A stretch of DNA of 62,247 nt from Burkholderiales bacterium (GTDB lineage: Bacteria > Pseudomonadota > Gammaproteobacteria > Burkholderiales > Burkholderiaceae_C), in assembly GCA_003963075.1 (NCBI GenBank), contig RXJV01000061.1:1-62247 (forward strand), in the 5' to 3' direction. A program made the translations under genes and the position numbers. Position 1 is the stretch's first letter; each line of letters begins with the position of its first letter. Positions 1 through 9,742 of the stretch are shown here, piece by piece. Below the pieces are notes generated by a model, which worked only from the letters and a program-made list of their open reading frames with translations, had not been told where the DNA came from and ran no database searches.

Positions 1-431
1 GCGCAGGCCACACCCTCCGGGTAGGGCAGCGGCGAGTTGGTGACCAGCGCACGGCGCAGCGGGATGGAATACATGACGCCCAGCACGCCGCCCAGCGCGC
101 ACAGCGTGACCGACATCCAGTACGGGAAGCCCGTCCACCAGCCGATCATCACCAGGCCGGGCAGCACGAAGATGATGGACGACAGCGTGCCCGCCGACGA
201 GGCGATGGTCTGCACGATGTTGGTCTCGCCGATGGAGTTGCCGCTGAACTTGCGCAGCAGGGCCATCGCGATGACGGCCGCCGGGATGGACGTGGCAAAC
301 GTGAGGCCGGCCTTGAGGCCGAAATACACATTGGCCGCCGTGAAGACCAGCGTGATCAGGATGCCGAGGACGATGCCGCGCAGCGTCAGTTCGGTGCCCA
401 GGTCGGGCGTGGCAGTCGAAGGGTTGCTCAT
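1..431 (-). CDS. OPT family oligopeptide transporter (5' part only)
   Basis: Inner-membrane transporter of the oligopeptide transporter (OPT/YSL) family, which imports peptides or metal chelates with protons. Only the first 143 residues are in the window; the gene runs off the left edge. Reading the minus strand from the ATG at 431 gives a short polar N-terminus, then helices with family hallmarks: [19 protein letters not shown] near residues 37-55, [20 protein letters not shown] near 68-87, and the loop motif LPYPEGVAC near the break. It is transcribed divergently from icmF, with a 149-bp shared upstream region. The substrate cannot be judged from this fragment. Family assignment is by recognition of these motifs. 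Confidence 0.85.
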   Translation of the reverse strand, partial: MSNPSTATPDLGTELTLRGIVLGILITLVFTAANVYFGLKAGLTFATSIPAAVIAMALLRKFSGNSIGETNIVQTIASSAGTLSSIIFVLPGLVMIGWWTGFPYWMSVTLCALGGVLGVMYSIPLRRALVTNSPLPYPEGVAC

Positions 432-527
432 GCGACGGAGAGGTGGAACGCCGGATCTGGCGAGGTGCGCATCATCGCGGCAGGCTGCGAGCGGCTGCGG
501 CCCGGATAACCCTAGACCGGCTCGCAA

Positions 528-558
528 TTGACGTTTACGTCAACCAGCCGCCTAGAAT
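528..558 (+). promoter_or_regulatory. MerR-type promoter and operator of icmF (LiuR-like site)
   Basis: The near-perfect palindrome TTGACGTTTACGTCAA lies at 528-543. Its first six bases (TTGACG, 528-533) form a good -35 box, and TAGAAT at 553-558 forms a -10 box, with a 19-bp spacer. An overlong 19-20 bp spacer covered by a dyad is the hallmark of promoters that MerR-family activators twist open. The dyad resembles, from memory, the site of LiuR, the MerR-family regulator of branched-chain amino acid and acyl-CoA catabolism. That fits an isobutyryl-CoA mutase downstream. The spacing and palindrome are seen directly; the regulator identity is inference. Confidence 0.6.
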
Positions 559-580
559 CACGTCCAGCAAGGAGACAGCC

Positions 581-3500
581 ATGACCGATCTCGCCGCCGA
601 CTACAAGGCGCTGGCCGAGTACCGCCCGACCCACAAGGTCCGTTTCGTCACCGCCGCCAGCCTGTTCGACGGGCATGACGCCGCCATCAACATCATGCGG
701 CGCATCCTGCAGAACATGGGCGCCGAGGTCATCCACCTCGGGCACAACCGTTCGGTGGACGAGGTCGTCACCGCCGCGCTGCAGGAAGACGCCCAGGGCA
801 TCGCCATCAGCTCCTACCAGGGCGGCCACGTCGAGTACTTCAAGTACATGGTGCAGCTGCTGAAGGAACGCGGCGGCGCGCACATCCAGGTCTTCGGCGG
901 CGGCGGTGGCGTCATCGTGCCGGCCGAGATCCGCGAACTGGCCGAGCACGGCGTGCGCATCTTCAGCCCCGAGGACGGCCAGCGCATGGGCCTGCAAGGG
1001 ATGATCGGCGAGATGGTCATGAAGGCCGACCAGGACTTCAGCGTGCATGCGCCGAAGACGCTGGACGCCATCACCGGCCACTCGGAGGGCGCGTGGCGGT
1101 CCCTCGCCCAGTTGCTCACCGCGCTGGAAAACGGCAAGGCCGACGCGGCGCTGGTGGAAGCGCTGCGCGCCCAGGCCCAGGGCCTGAAGACCCCCGTGCT
1201 CGGCATCACCGGCACCGGCGGCGCCGGCAAGAGCAGCCTCACCGATGAACTCATCCGCCGCCTGCGGCTGGACCAGGGCGATGCGCTGCGGGTGGCGCTG
1301 ATCTCCATCGACCCGTCGCGCCGCAAGAGCGGCGGCGCGCTGCTGGGCGACCGCATCCGCATGAATGCGATCAGCCCGTGGAGCCACGGTTATCGCGTGT
1401 TCATGCGCAGCCTCGCCACGCGCGACTTCGGCTCCGAAATCTCGCCGGCCCTGCCGGACGTCATCGCCGCAGCCAAGGTCGCCGGCTTTGACCTCGTGAT
1501 CGTCGAGACCTCCGGCATCGGCCAGGGCGACGCCGCCATCGTGCCGCTGGTGGACCTGCCGATGTATGTGATGACGCCGGAGTTCGGCGCCGCCAGCCAG
1601 CTCGAGAAGATCGACATGCTGGACTTCGCTGAGTTCGTCGCGATCAACAAGTTCGACCGCAAGGGCTCGCTCGATGCCCTGCGCGACGTGGCCAAGCAGG
1701 TGCAACGCAACCGCGAGGCCTTCGGCCAGTCGCCGGACACGATGCCGGTGTTCGGCACCATGGCCAGCCGCTTCAACGACGACGGCGTGACGGCGCTCTA
1801 CCAGGCGCTGAAGGCGCGGCTGGCTGAGCTTGGCCTGCACTTCGGCGAGGGCCGCCTGCCCCGCGTCGACACCCGCCACAGCACCCACCAGACGCCCATC
1901 GTGCCGGCCGCGCGGGTGCGCTACCTGGCGGACATCAGCGACACGGTGCGCGGCTACAAGGCCCGCGCCCGCAAGCAGGCGGCGCTCGCCCGCGAGATCC
2001 AGCAGCTCGAAGCCAGCCGCGCGATGCTGGAGGCGGCCAACCCGGACAAGCAGGGCGCCCGCATCGCGCTGGCCGACCTGGCCGAGCAGCGCCGCGGCAA
2101 GCTCGACGGCGATGCGCGCCAGCTGCTGGCCCAGTGGCCCGACATGGTCAAGGCCTACGCCGGCGACGAGTACGTCGTGAAGATCCGCGACAAGGAGATC
2201 CGCACCTCACTCGTCACGCAGAGCCTCTCGGGCACCAAGATCCGCAAGGTCGTGCTGCCGACCTACGAATGCCACGGCGAGCTGCTGAAGTGGCTGATGC
2301 TGGAGAACGTGCCCGGCAGCTTCCCGTTCACGGCCGGCGTGTTCGCCTTCAAGCGCGAGGGCGAGGACCCGACCCGCATGTTCGCCGGCGAAGGCGACGC
2401 CTTCCGCACCAACCGCCGCTTCAAGCTGGTCAGCGAGGGCATGCCGGCCAAGCGCCTGTCCACCGCCTTCGACTCGGTCACCCTCTACGGCGCCGACCCC
2501 GCGCCGCGGCCGGACATCTACGGCAAGGTCGGCAACAGCGGCGTCAGCATCGCCACGCTGGACGACATGAAAGTGCTGTACGACGGCTTCGACCTGTGCA
2601 ACCCAAGCACCTCGGTGTCGATGACCATCAACGGCCCGGCGCCCACCATCCTGGCGATGTTCATGAACACCGCCATCGACCAGAACCTCGACAAGTTCCG
2701 CCGCGACAACGGCCGCGAGCCCACGGCCGACGAGGCCGCCAAGATCAAGGACTGGGTGCTGGCCAATGTGCGCGGCACCGTGCAGGCCGACATCCTGAAG
2801 GAAGACCAGGGCCAGAACACCTGCATCTTCTCGACCGAGTTCTCGCTGAAGGTCATGGGCGACATCGCCGAGTACTTCGTGCACCACAACGTGCGCAATT
2901 TCTACTCGGTGAGCATCAGCGGCTATCACATCGCCGAGGCCGGGGCCAACCCGATCAGCCAGCTGGCGCTGACGCTCTCGAACGGCTTCACGTTCGTCGA
3001 GGCGTATCTGGCGCGAGGCATGCACATCGACGACTTCGCGCCCAACCTGAGCTTCTTCTTCAGCAACGGCATGGACCCCGAGTACACCGTGCTCGGCCGC
3101 GTCGCCCGCCGCATCTGGGCCGTCGCGATGCGCGACCGCTACGGCGCCAACGAGCGCTCGCAGAAGCTGAAGTACCACGTGCAAACGTCCGGCCGCAGCC
3201 TGCATGCGCAGGAGATCGCCTTCAACGACATCCGCACCACGCTGCAGGCGCTGATCGCGATCTACGACAACTGCAACTCGCTGCACACCAATGCGTTTGA
3301 CGAGGCGATCACGACGCCCACCGAAGACAGCGTGCGCCGCGCGATGGCCATCCAGCTGATCATCAACCGCGAGTGGGGCCTGGCCAAGAACGAGAACCCG
3401 AGCCAGGGCGCCTTCATCATCGACGAGCTGACCGAGCTGGTGGAAGAAGCCGTGCTGGCCGAGTTCGAGCGCATCAGCGAACGCGGCGGCGTGCTCGGTG

Positions 3501-3871
3501 CGATGGAGACGGGCTACCAGCGCGGCCGCATCCAGGAGGAGAGCCTGCACTACGAGATGCTCAAGCACACCGGCGAGTACCCCATCATCGGCGTCAACAC
3601 CTTCCGCAACCCCAAGGGCGACCCGGTGCCCGAGCACATCGAGCTGGCCCGCTCGACCGAGGAAGAAAAGCAGAGCCAGCTCAGCCGCCTGGCCGACTTC
3701 CACAGCCGCCACGCCGCCGAGGCGCCGGCCATGCTGGCCAAGCTTCAGCAGGCCGTCATCGAGAACCGCAATGTGTTCGAGGTGCTGATGGACGCGGTGC
3801 GGGTGTGCTCGCTGGGCCAGATCACCGGCGCGTTGTTCGAGGTGGGCGGGCAGTACCGGCGCAGCATGTGA
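581..3871 (+). CDS. icmF: Fused isobutyryl-CoA mutase with G-protein chaperone (IcmF)
   Basis: Adenosylcobalamin enzyme that interconverts isobutyryl-CoA and n-butyryl-CoA (some members also isovaleryl/pivalyl-CoA), with its own MeaB-like GTPase reactivation chaperone. The 1096-residue protein has the usual IcmF order. A B12-binding domain comes first (DGHD at 30-33, His32 as likely cobalt ligand, glycine-rich loop near 105-115). The GTPase domain follows (P-loop GTGGAGKS, 211-218), then the mutase barrel. Phe601 (RMFAGEG) and Gln745 (GQNT) occupy the positions that are Tyr89 and Arg207 in methylmalonyl-CoA mutase; Phe/Gln is the isobutyryl-type pair, so methylmalonyl-CoA is an unlikely substrate. 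The ATG at 581 follows AAGGAGACA and gives the normal family length; the frame stays open to 443 but that extension lies upstream of the promoter. Confidence 0.95.
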   Translation: MTDLAADYKALAEYRPTHKVRFVTAASLFDGHDAAINIMRRILQNMGAEVIHLGHNRSVDEVVTAALQEDAQGIAISSYQGGHVEYFKYMVQLLKERGGAHIQVFGGGGGVIVPAEIRELAEHGVRIFSPEDGQRMGLQGMIGEMVMKADQDFSVHAPKTLDAITGHSEGAWRSLAQLLTALENGKADAALVEALRAQAQGLKTPVLGITGTGGAGKSSLTDELIRRLRLDQGDALRVALISIDPSRRKSGGALLGDRIRMNAISPWSHGYRVFMRSLATRDFGSEISPALPDVIAAAKVAGFDLVIVETSGIGQGDAAIVPLVDLPMYVMTPEFGAASQLEKIDMLDFAEFVAINKFDRKGSLDALRDVAKQVQRNREAFGQSPDTMPVFGTMASRFNDDGVTALYQALKARLAELGLHFGEGRLPRVDTRHSTHQTPIVPAARVRYLADISDTVRGYKARARKQAALAREIQQLEASRAMLEAANPDKQGARIALADLAEQRRGKLDGDARQLLAQWPDMVKAYAGDEYVVKIRDKEIRTSLVTQSLSGTKIRKVVLPTYECHGELLKWLMLENVPGSFPFTAGVFAFKREGEDPTRMFAGEGDAFRTNRRFKLVSEGMPAKRLSTAFDSVTLYGADPAPRPDIYGKVGNSGVSIATLDDMKVLYDGFDLCNPSTSVSMTINGPAPTILAMFMNTAIDQNLDKFRRDNGREPTADEAAKIKDWVLANVRGTVQADILKEDQGQNTCIFSTEFSLKVMGDIAEYFVHHNVRNFYSVSISGYHIAEAGANPISQLALTLSNGFTFVEAYLARGMHIDDFAPNLSFFFSNGMDPEYTVLGRVARRIWAVAMRDRYGANERSQKLKYHVQTSGRSLHAQEIAFNDIRTTLQALIAIYDNCNSLHTNAFDEAITTPTEDSVRRAMAIQLIINREWGLAKNENPSQGAFIIDELTELVEEAVLAEFERISERGGVLGAMETGYQRGRIQEESLHYEMLKHTGEYPIIGVNTFRNPKGDPVPEHIELARSTEEEKQSQLSRLADFHSRHAAEAPAMLAKLQQAVIENRNVFEVLMDAVRVCSLGQITGALFEVGGQYRRSM

Positions 3872-3877
3872 CGGGCC

Positions 3878-5452
3878 TCATCGGCTCGACCTTCCTCGGA
3901 ACCGCGTCTGCGGGATCAGCTGAGTCCGTTCGGACAGGCTCACCTCGACATCCTTGCCGGTGAAGCGCAGCAGGATCCGGTACGCATTGATCGCGCCAAC
4001 CTCGTCGTAGTCGATGCGCAACCTGTCCTCGCTCAGCCAGGCACCGCTGACGGCCACCGGCAGGCCGGAGGGTCCGCCGGCCGACACCCGCGCCACGCCG
4101 TCCAAGCCGATGGGCCGGGGGCCGTCACGCCGATCGCCGATCTGCAGCTCCAACTCCGCCGAGCCCGAACGCTGGAAGCGGAGCACCAGGGACTTCAGGT
4201 CCAGCGGGTTGGCTTCGAGCCGATAGTGTCGGCCGGACACCCGCTGCGCCAGCGCAGGGACGAATGCCGCAGGCCGCGGCGGCAGCGCAGCGGCTGACAC
4301 CGCGGCCGCCAGGCGGGCCGCGCCGGCCGGGTTCTCCGGCAGGGGCCGATCCGACTTCAGCGCTCGCCAGATGAAGGGCCCGATCTCGCCCGGCTCGAAC
4401 GACCCGCCGGTGAACACGACGACCAGGCCCTTGTCCGGCACGACGGCGATGCGCTGGCCGCCCCGGCCAACCGCCTCGAACTCCGGCGGCTGACGGTCGG
4501 CATGCAGCCACAGCCCGTAGCCGTATTGTTGACGGCTGTTGGGCGGCTGAGCCTGCGGCTGCACGGCTGCTTCCATCCAGTCCTTGGGGACGATCTGTCG
4601 CCCCTCCCAGCGGCCGTTGTTCAGCCACAGATAGCCCAGCTTGGCCATGTCGCGCGGCTGCAGGCGCAGGTCGCCCCAGCCGAACGAGATGCCTTGGGCA
4701 TCGGCCGGCCATTCCGCGTGGCCGATGCCGAGCGGCGCGAACAGCTCGCGCCGCGCAAACTCCGAGGCGCTGACGCCGGTCGCCCGCGTGATCGCACCGG
4801 AGAGCAGATGCATGCCGCCCGAGCAGTACTCAAAGCGGCTTCCCGGCTCGTCGCGCATCGGCAGGTCCAGCATGAACTGGGTCCAGTCCTGGCTGTTGCG
4901 CATCTGCCAGAGCGTGGCCTCGGCGGGCTCGGCATGGCAGTCCAGCCCGGCGGTCATCGACATCAGATGCTGGAGCGTCAGCCGCCGCTTGCGCTCGTCC
5001 AGATGGGCCATCGACCGCGCGTCGAAGATCGACGCCAGGGTCTGCGACATGCCGGTGAAGGCCCCCTGGCCAACCGCGATCCCGGCCAGCGTCGTGGTCA
5101 CAGACTTGGTCACCGACGCCAGGTCGTGCACTTGCCCGTTCTGGAAGGGCCAGAAGTACGCGTCCAGCACGATGTGGCCGTTGCGGACGATGGTGAGGCT
5201 GTGGATGCGCGTGCCGTGGTCGCGCACATGGTCGAGGGCCTCCGCCAGCGCGTCGGAGTCCAGCCCCTGGGCTTCCGGGGTCGAGGTACGCCAGCCCTGG
5301 GTCGGCCAGACCGGCTCTTGCGCGGCGGCCACCGGCACGCCCGCGGCGCCCAGCATCGTGGCCCCTGCGATCAACAGCGCCCGGCGGCACCGCGGCCAGT
5401 TGCGCATCGACCCGGCTGGAGCAATGCCGGCGGCGCAACGCGCAGCGCTCAT
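3878..5452 (-). CDS. Serine hydrolase of the beta-lactamase/class C family
   Basis: Exported hydrolase of the penicillin-binding-protein/beta-lactamase fold (524 residues from the ATG at 5452). An N-terminal basic stretch and a hydrophobic run ending in VPVAAAQ (about 25-45) look like a signal peptide. The catalytic SxxK is SVTK at 113-116, the second motif is YCS at 209-211, and the KTG position is replaced by GRGGQ. A further domain of about 130 residues follows the hydrolase fold. The chosen start overlaps the stop of the upstream solute-binding gene as ATGA, suggesting translational coupling; an internal ATG at 5407 is an alternative that still leaves a signal peptide. It ends tail to tail with icmF only 6 bp away. 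The substrate is unknown; esterase or peptidase activity is as likely as beta-lactamase activity. Confidence 0.85.
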   Translation of the reverse strand: MSAARCAAGIAPAGSMRNWPRCRRALLIAGATMLGAAGVPVAAAQEPVWPTQGWRTSTPEAQGLDSDALAEALDHVRDHGTRIHSLTIVRNGHIVLDAYFWPFQNGQVHDLASVTKSVTTTLAGIAVGQGAFTGMSQTLASIFDARSMAHLDERKRRLTLQHLMSMTAGLDCHAEPAEATLWQMRNSQDWTQFMLDLPMRDEPGSRFEYCSGGMHLLSGAITRATGVSASEFARRELFAPLGIGHAEWPADAQGISFGWGDLRLQPRDMAKLGYLWLNNGRWEGRQIVPKDWMEAAVQPQAQPPNSRQQYGYGLWLHADRQPPEFEAVGRGGQRIAVVPDKGLVVVFTGGSFEPGEIGPFIWRALKSDRPLPENPAGAARLAAAVSAAALPPRPAAFVPALAQRVSGRHYRLEANPLDLKSLVLRFQRSGSAELELQIGDRRDGPRPIGLDGVARVSAGGPSGLPVAVSGAWLSEDRLRIDYDEVGAINAYRILLRFTGKDVEVSLSERTQLIPQTRFRGRSSR

Positions 5453-6231
5453 GGCCTGCAGCCCGGCGACACGGGGCGCCGACGCGCCTCCTGACACAGT
5501 GCATTCCAGAACGCCTGCACCAGGGCCGGGGCGCGCTCGAACAGCGCGCGGCTGGCCGGGGCGTAGTACTGCAAACGGCCAAGCGGGGGCTCCAGCGTCG
5601 CCAGCGGCTGCTGGCTCTGGCTCATCGGCTCCGCGTAGGCCATGGTCGGAAACGCGATCGCATCGAAGCGCCCCAGCGCGAGCAGCTTGGGCACCTCGTT
5701 CAGGTTGATCACCTGCGTGGTCTTGAGGCCCTGCTCGGCCGCCAGCTGAGCGGCCAGGGTGTCCTGACCGGCGCCGAGGTGATCGCCCAGCCGGCCCTCG
5801 CGCCACAGAGCCTGCAGTTCATGCCGACGCGAGGCCAGCACCACCCACTGGATCGGCGACTCGCCGATGGCCATGCTCTTGTCGACGCCGCCCTGCGGAC
5901 CGAGCGGAAACCGCCACAGCCGCAGCCGCTCCGGCGAATCCGCGAAACCGACGACGAAGTCGACCGTACCGGCGTCCATCTGCGCCAGTGCGCGCTTGTG
6001 TGGCAGGCGGATCAGGTCGGCCGGGCAGCCGAGCGCTTTCAGGGCCGACTTCACCTCCCGCACGACAATACCGGGGTCGTCGGCATCGAACTCGGCACCG
6101 GTGCCGCGCAGGAAGGCACCGGCGGCCCGGTCCGGGAAGGCGATCTTCAAAGGCTCGACGGGGCAAAGGGGCTGGGCGCGGCATGGCACTGCAGCGAGCA
6201 CGCAAACCAGACCAAGCATCAGGGCACGCAT
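5449..6231 (-). CDS. Periplasmic solute-binding protein family 3-like
   Basis: A 260-residue exported protein with a clear signal peptide (MRALMLGLVCVLAAVPCRAQ). The body resembles the small transporter substrate-binding (SBP_bac_3-like) fold: an early strand LKIAFPD, a segment with DFVVGFADSPER near the first lobe crossover, and a late DAIAFPTMAYAE segment. No permease or ATPase genes are adjacent, so it may be an orphan binding protein or a sensor accessory rather than part of an importer. Its stop codon overlaps the start of the downstream serine hydrolase by four bases (ATGA), so the two are very probably co-translated. The ligand is unknown. Confidence 0.7.
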   Translation of the reverse strand: MRALMLGLVCVLAAVPCRAQPLCPVEPLKIAFPDRAAGAFLRGTGAEFDADDPGIVVREVKSALKALGCPADLIRLPHKRALAQMDAGTVDFVVGFADSPERLRLWRFPLGPQGGVDKSMAIGESPIQWVVLASRRHELQALWREGRLGDHLGAGQDTLAAQLAAEQGLKTTQVINLNEVPKLLALGRFDAIAFPTMAYAEPMSQSQQPLATLEPPLGRLQYYAPASRALFERAPALVQAFWNALCQEARRRPVSPGCRP

Positions 6232-6280
6232 GCCACCGACGCTGCCAGCACCGGCCGCGGCTGTCAAACCCCAGCCGGGT

Positions 6281-7444
6281 TCAGGCGGCGAGCTCGACCC
6301 GGTCCCGCCCCTCGTGCTTGGCCCGGTAGAGCGCCACATCCGCCCGGCTGAACAGGGTCTCGGGCGGCTCGCCGGCGCCGCGGGCACGCGCCACGCCGAC
6401 GCTGGCCGTGACGTTCAGCGGTCCGGCGGCGGTCTGGAAGGGGCGCGACGCAATGGCGTCGCGCAGCCGCTCGCCCAGGCGCTGCTCGGCGTCGGCCTCG
6501 GCCTGCGGCCAGACGACCGCGAACTCCTCGCCGCCCAAACGCACCGCCAGGTCCACCGGGCGCAGCGTCTCGCGCAGGCGCTCGCCGATGCCGCTGAGCA
6601 CGGCGTCACCGACGGCATGGCCAAAGTTGTCATTGATGCGCTTGAAATGGTCCACGTCCAGCAGCGCCAGCACGGGCGCATGCGCGGCGCCGCGCTGCAG
6701 CAGCCGGCGGATGCGCTCGTCAAAACCGCGGCGGTTCAGCAGGCCGGTCAGCACGTCGACCTCGATCAGGCGGCGGATCTGCCGCAGCGCATGGTCGTGG
6801 ATCAGCAGCACCAGCGCGAAGGCCTGCACGATCATCAGCGTGATCGCGATCAGCAGCCAGTAGGCGTTGTTCTGCGTGGCCTGGGCGCGGTCGACCACCA
6901 GCCAGGGCGACACGGACAGGCTGCGGCCCAGGTCGGCGACGACGCTGGCGATCAGGTCGCTCATCATCAACCCCATCGCGAAACCGCCGCGTGCGCGCCA
7001 GGCCCGCCAGGCCGCATGCGCCGCCGGCGCGATCAGCAGCAGGGCCGTGCCGGCCTGGGTCAGCACCAGCGACATCGCAAGCTGGCCGGTGGCGGCCGTC
7101 GCCGTGAACGAGGCCAGCGCCAGCAGCACTGCGCAAGCCAGCGGCCAGCGCCAGCGCGCCGGCTGGCCCAGGTAGGCGCGCAGACCCAGCAGCACGAACA
7201 GCGCCGCCACGACGCCACCCACATGGCCGATGGACAGCAGCGCCGGGGGCGCACCGAAGGCCACCAGCAGCGGCCGGGCCAGTTGGGTCAGCGCCGACGC
7301 CGCGAACGCGCCGGACCACAGCCACATGCCGCGCTCGCCGCGCAATTGCCAGGCGCCGCCCAGCGTGACGAGGGCGAGCAGCGTCGCGACGAGCTGAAAC
7401 ACCTTCAGCAAGGTCTCGACATGCAGCGGTTCGACGGTCGACAT
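6281..7444 (-). CDS. Membrane-bound diguanylate cyclase (GGDEF)
   Basis: Makes the second messenger c-di-GMP from two GTP. The 387-residue protein begins with about six hydrophobic segments (residues 10-200) forming a membrane sensor module without a recognisable ligand-binding domain. A C-terminal GGDEF domain follows. The active-site motif is GGEEF (304-308), a catalytically competent version, and the inhibitory I-site RPVD sits exactly five residues before it, so product feedback is expected. LLDVDHFKRINDNFGHAVGD marks the metal and nucleotide pocket. The ATG at 7444 gives the short MSTVEPLHVE N-terminus; the frame is open further upstream but that would run into the 3' end of the lytic transglycosylase gene. 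Confidence 0.9.
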   Translation of the reverse strand: MSTVEPLHVETLLKVFQLVATLLALVTLGGAWQLRGERGMWLWSGAFAASALTQLARPLLVAFGAPPALLSIGHVGGVVAALFVLLGLRAYLGQPARWRWPLACAVLLALASFTATAATGQLAMSLVLTQAGTALLLIAPAAHAAWRAWRARGGFAMGLMMSDLIASVVADLGRSLSVSPWLVVDRAQATQNNAYWLLIAITLMIVQAFALVLLIHDHALRQIRRLIEVDVLTGLLNRRGFDERIRRLLQRGAAHAPVLALLDVDHFKRINDNFGHAVGDAVLSGIGERLRETLRPVDLAVRLGGEEFAVVWPQAEADAEQRLGERLRDAIASRPFQTAAGPLNVTASVGVARARGAGEPPETLFSRADVALYRAKHEGRDRVELAA

Positions 7445-7473
7445 GGGTGGGTGAGGCAGGGTGGAACCAGGGC

Positions 7474-8445
7474 TCAACCGCCGCGCAGGCGCAGCAGCGT
7501 GGGCGAAGGCGACACGATGCTGGAATCGAAGGGGTGGACGCGCTGACCGCCCACGCTCGCCATGATCTTTCGCACATAAAGCCGGGTCTCGGCATAGGGC
7601 GGCACGCCGAGGTAGCGGTCCACCGCCTTCTCGCCGGCGTTGTAGGCCGCCAGCGCGAGCTGCACATCGCCCTGGTAGTAGGCCAGCAGCCACCGCAGAT
7701 AGGCCATGCCGCCGCGGATGTTCTGCGACGGGTCGCGCGGCCGGATGACGCCAAAGCGCGCCGCGGTCTCGGGGATGAGCTGCATCAGGCCCTGCGCCTT
7801 CTTGGGCGATTCGGCCAGCGGGTCGAAGTTGGACTCCTGGGCCATCACCGCCAGCACCAGGGCAGGCGCGAGCTGGTACTCGGGCGCGACGAGCTTGACA
7901 TAGTTGACGATGGCCGGCGGTGCCTGCGACGGCAGCGGCAGCGTGGCCCACAGCGACGCGGGCCGGGCGCCCCGCGCGGGCTGTGGCGCCGGCGCCGCGG
8001 CTGCCACCGGTGGGTCGGTCTCGGGCGGGCGCAGGCAGGGCGGCGGGTCGCCCAGCGGCGTGCCGCCCATCTTGTCGAGCATGTTCTGCGCCTGGGCCAG
8101 GCCCTGCTCGGCCGCCGCGGCGAACAGATGGGCCGCCTCGGCATCGTTGCGCTGGATGCCGCGAGCGTTGGTCAGCATCCAGCCGAGGTTGAACTGCGAC
8201 TCGGCGTCGCCATAGCGCGCGGCCCGGCAGTACAGCTTGGCCGCGGCCACCTCGTCACGCCGCACGCCATCGCCGTATTCCAGCGCCTTGGCCTCTTCGC
8301 GCCAGCGCTCGACCTGGGAGGGCACCACCGGCCCGCGTTCGCCGGGCGGCATGGTCGGGCGGGGCAGTTGCTCCAGCGTCAGCGCCGGCGTTTGCGACCC
8401 GGCCGGGGCGCTGGCGAACAACAGGATCAGCAGCAGGCGTCGCAA
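7474..8445 (-). CDS. Lytic transglycosylase with Sel1-like repeats
   Basis: Periplasmic murein hydrolase of 323 residues. A signal peptide (MRRLLLILLFASAPAGS) is followed by two Sel1-like repeats (about 47-125, e.g. AKLYCRAARYGDAESQFNLG). A Pro/Ala-rich linker leads to an SLT domain from about 180. The catalytic glutamate is E204 in AQESNF, with the standard motifs GLMQLIPETA (219-228) and AYNAGEKAV downstream. The fusion of Sel1 repeats, normally protein-interaction modules, to the SLT domain suggests recruitment to a partner complex in the envelope. The gene ends 29 bp upstream of the diguanylate cyclase start, so the two could share a transcript. Confidence 0.9.
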   Translation of the reverse strand: MRRLLLILLFASAPAGSQTPALTLEQLPRPTMPPGERGPVVPSQVERWREEAKALEYGDGVRRDEVAAAKLYCRAARYGDAESQFNLGWMLTNARGIQRNDAEAAHLFAAAAEQGLAQAQNMLDKMGGTPLGDPPPCLRPPETDPPVAAAAPAPQPARGARPASLWATLPLPSQAPPAIVNYVKLVAPEYQLAPALVLAVMAQESNFDPLAESPKKAQGLMQLIPETAARFGVIRPRDPSQNIRGGMAYLRWLLAYYQGDVQLALAAYNAGEKAVDRYLGVPPYAETRLYVRKIMASVGGQRVHPFDSSIVSPSPTLLRLRGG

Positions 8446-8521
8446 GGGTCAGTCCGGAGGCGGCGGGCGGGGACGGGAAGTCTAGACTGGCCGAAATGAC
8501 AACCCCGCGCCAACGCTCCGC

Positions 8522-9103
8522 ATGAACAAGACCCGCCTCGAAGCCTTCAGTGACGGCGTCATCGCCATCATCATCACCATCATGGTGCTGGAGATGAAGG
8601 TGCCGCATGGGGCCGACTGGGCGTCGCTCGCGCCGCTGTGGCCGGTCTTCCTGTCCTATGTGCTGAGCTTCATCTACGTCGGCATCTACTGGAACAACCA
8701 TCACCATCTGCTGCACGCGGTGCACAAGATCAACGGCGGCGTGCTCTGGCCCAATCTGCACCTGCTGTTCTGGCTGTCGCTGCTGCCCTTTGCCACCGGC
8801 TGGATGGGCGAGAACCATTTCGCGCCGCTGCCGGTGGCGGTCTACGGCGGCGTGATGATCATGTCCGCACTGGCCTGGGTGCTGCTGCAGCGCTCGCTGG
8901 TGCGCATCCCGAGCAACCGCACCGCGCTGGCCGAGGCCCTGGGCCGGGACTGGAAAGGCAAGGTGTCACCGCTCATCTATCTGGCGTCCATCGCGCTGGC
9001 CTTCGTGCATGTGGGCCTGTCGCTGGCCGGCTATGCGCTGGTCGCCGCGCTGTGGCTGATTCCGGACCGCCGCATCGAACACCATCTCGCCCGCACCGAG
9101 TGA
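8522..9103 (+). CDS. TMEM175-family (DUF1211) potassium channel-like membrane protein
   Basis: A 193-residue integral membrane protein with about six hydrophobic helices. The first helix carries the family signature RLEAFSDGVIAIIITIMVLE (5-24), whose FSDG forms part of the pore in bacterial TMEM175 channels. A histidine-rich loop (NNHHHLLHAVHK, near 60-71) follows the second helix, also common in the family. Bacterial members conduct potassium with modest selectivity. It ends two bases before the start of the next gene, so the two are probably co-transcribed. Function is assigned by family only. Confidence 0.85.
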   Translation: MNKTRLEAFSDGVIAIIITIMVLEMKVPHGADWASLAPLWPVFLSYVLSFIYVGIYWNNHHHLLHAVHKINGGVLWPNLHLLFWLSLLPFATGWMGENHFAPLPVAVYGGVMIMSALAWVLLQRSLVRIPSNRTALAEALGRDWKGKVSPLIYLASIALAFVHVGLSLAGYALVAALWLIPDRRIEHHLARTE

Positions 9104-9105
9104 AG

Positions 9106-9702
9106 ATGCCCACGCTCGACCCGCGCATCGACGCCTACCTGGCCCGCGCCGCGGCGTTTGCGCAGCCCCTCCTGAGCCGGCTGCGCGAGGACGTGCATGC
9201 GGCCTGCCCCGAGGTCGTCGAGACCATCAAGTGGAGCCGGCCGCATTTCCTGCTGGACGGCAAGCTGCTGTGCGGCATGTCGGCCTTCAAGGCGCACTGC
9301 GCCTTCGGCTTCTGGCAACGCGCGGGCGCCGAGCCGGCCCAGGCCGGCACGATGGGCGACTTCGGCCGCCTGCAGACCCTGGCCGACCTGCCCGACCGCG
9401 ACGCGCTGCGTCGCCAGATCGAGGCCGCCGCCGCCTTGCTGCGCGCCGGCGCGCCGCGTGCCGTCAAGCCCGGGCGCGAGCCGCGCGCGGTGCTGGAGAT
9501 GCCGGACGACCTCGCCACAGCGCTCGCCGCGAACCCGGCCGCCCGCGCGACCTACGACGCCTTCTCGCCCAGCAAGCAGCGCGACTACCTGGAATGGGTG
9601 CTGGAAGCCAAACGCGCAGCCACCCGCCACCAGCGCATCGCCCAGGCGGTGCAATGGCTGGCCGAAGGCAAGGCCCGACATTGGAAGTACGAGAACTGCT
9701 GA
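9106..9702 (+). CDS. YdeI/OmpD-associated family protein with DUF1801 domain
   Basis: A soluble 198-residue protein. The N-terminal half resembles the DUF1801/YdhG-like fold, with the segment ACPEVVETIKWSRPHFLLDG (about 35-54). The C-terminal half (from about 130) matches the OmdA/YdeI-type helical module, with AFSPSKQRDYLEWVLEAKR and a terminal ARHWKYENC. Relatives are described as bacteriocin-protection or OmpD-associated proteins, but the biochemical role is not established. It begins at an ATG two bases after the stop of the TMEM175-like gene. Confidence 0.75.
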   Translation: MPTLDPRIDAYLARAAAFAQPLLSRLREDVHAACPEVVETIKWSRPHFLLDGKLLCGMSAFKAHCAFGFWQRAGAEPAQAGTMGDFGRLQTLADLPDRDALRRQIEAAAALLRAGAPRAVKPGREPRAVLEMPDDLATALAANPAARATYDAFSPSKQRDYLEWVLEAKRAATRHQRIAQAVQWLAEGKARHWKYENC

Positions 9703-9742
9703 CCCGACCGGCCTCGCGGCCCGCCCCGGCCGACCCAAGAAC

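Noticed and set aside
443-580. In-frame upstream extension of icmF
   Set aside because: It would place the start before the promoter elements, and the ATG at 581 has a good ribosome site and gives the usual family length.
3878-5452. Calling the serine hydrolase a resistance beta-lactamase
   Set aside because: The third active-site motif is replaced and a large extra domain follows; only the fold can be supported.
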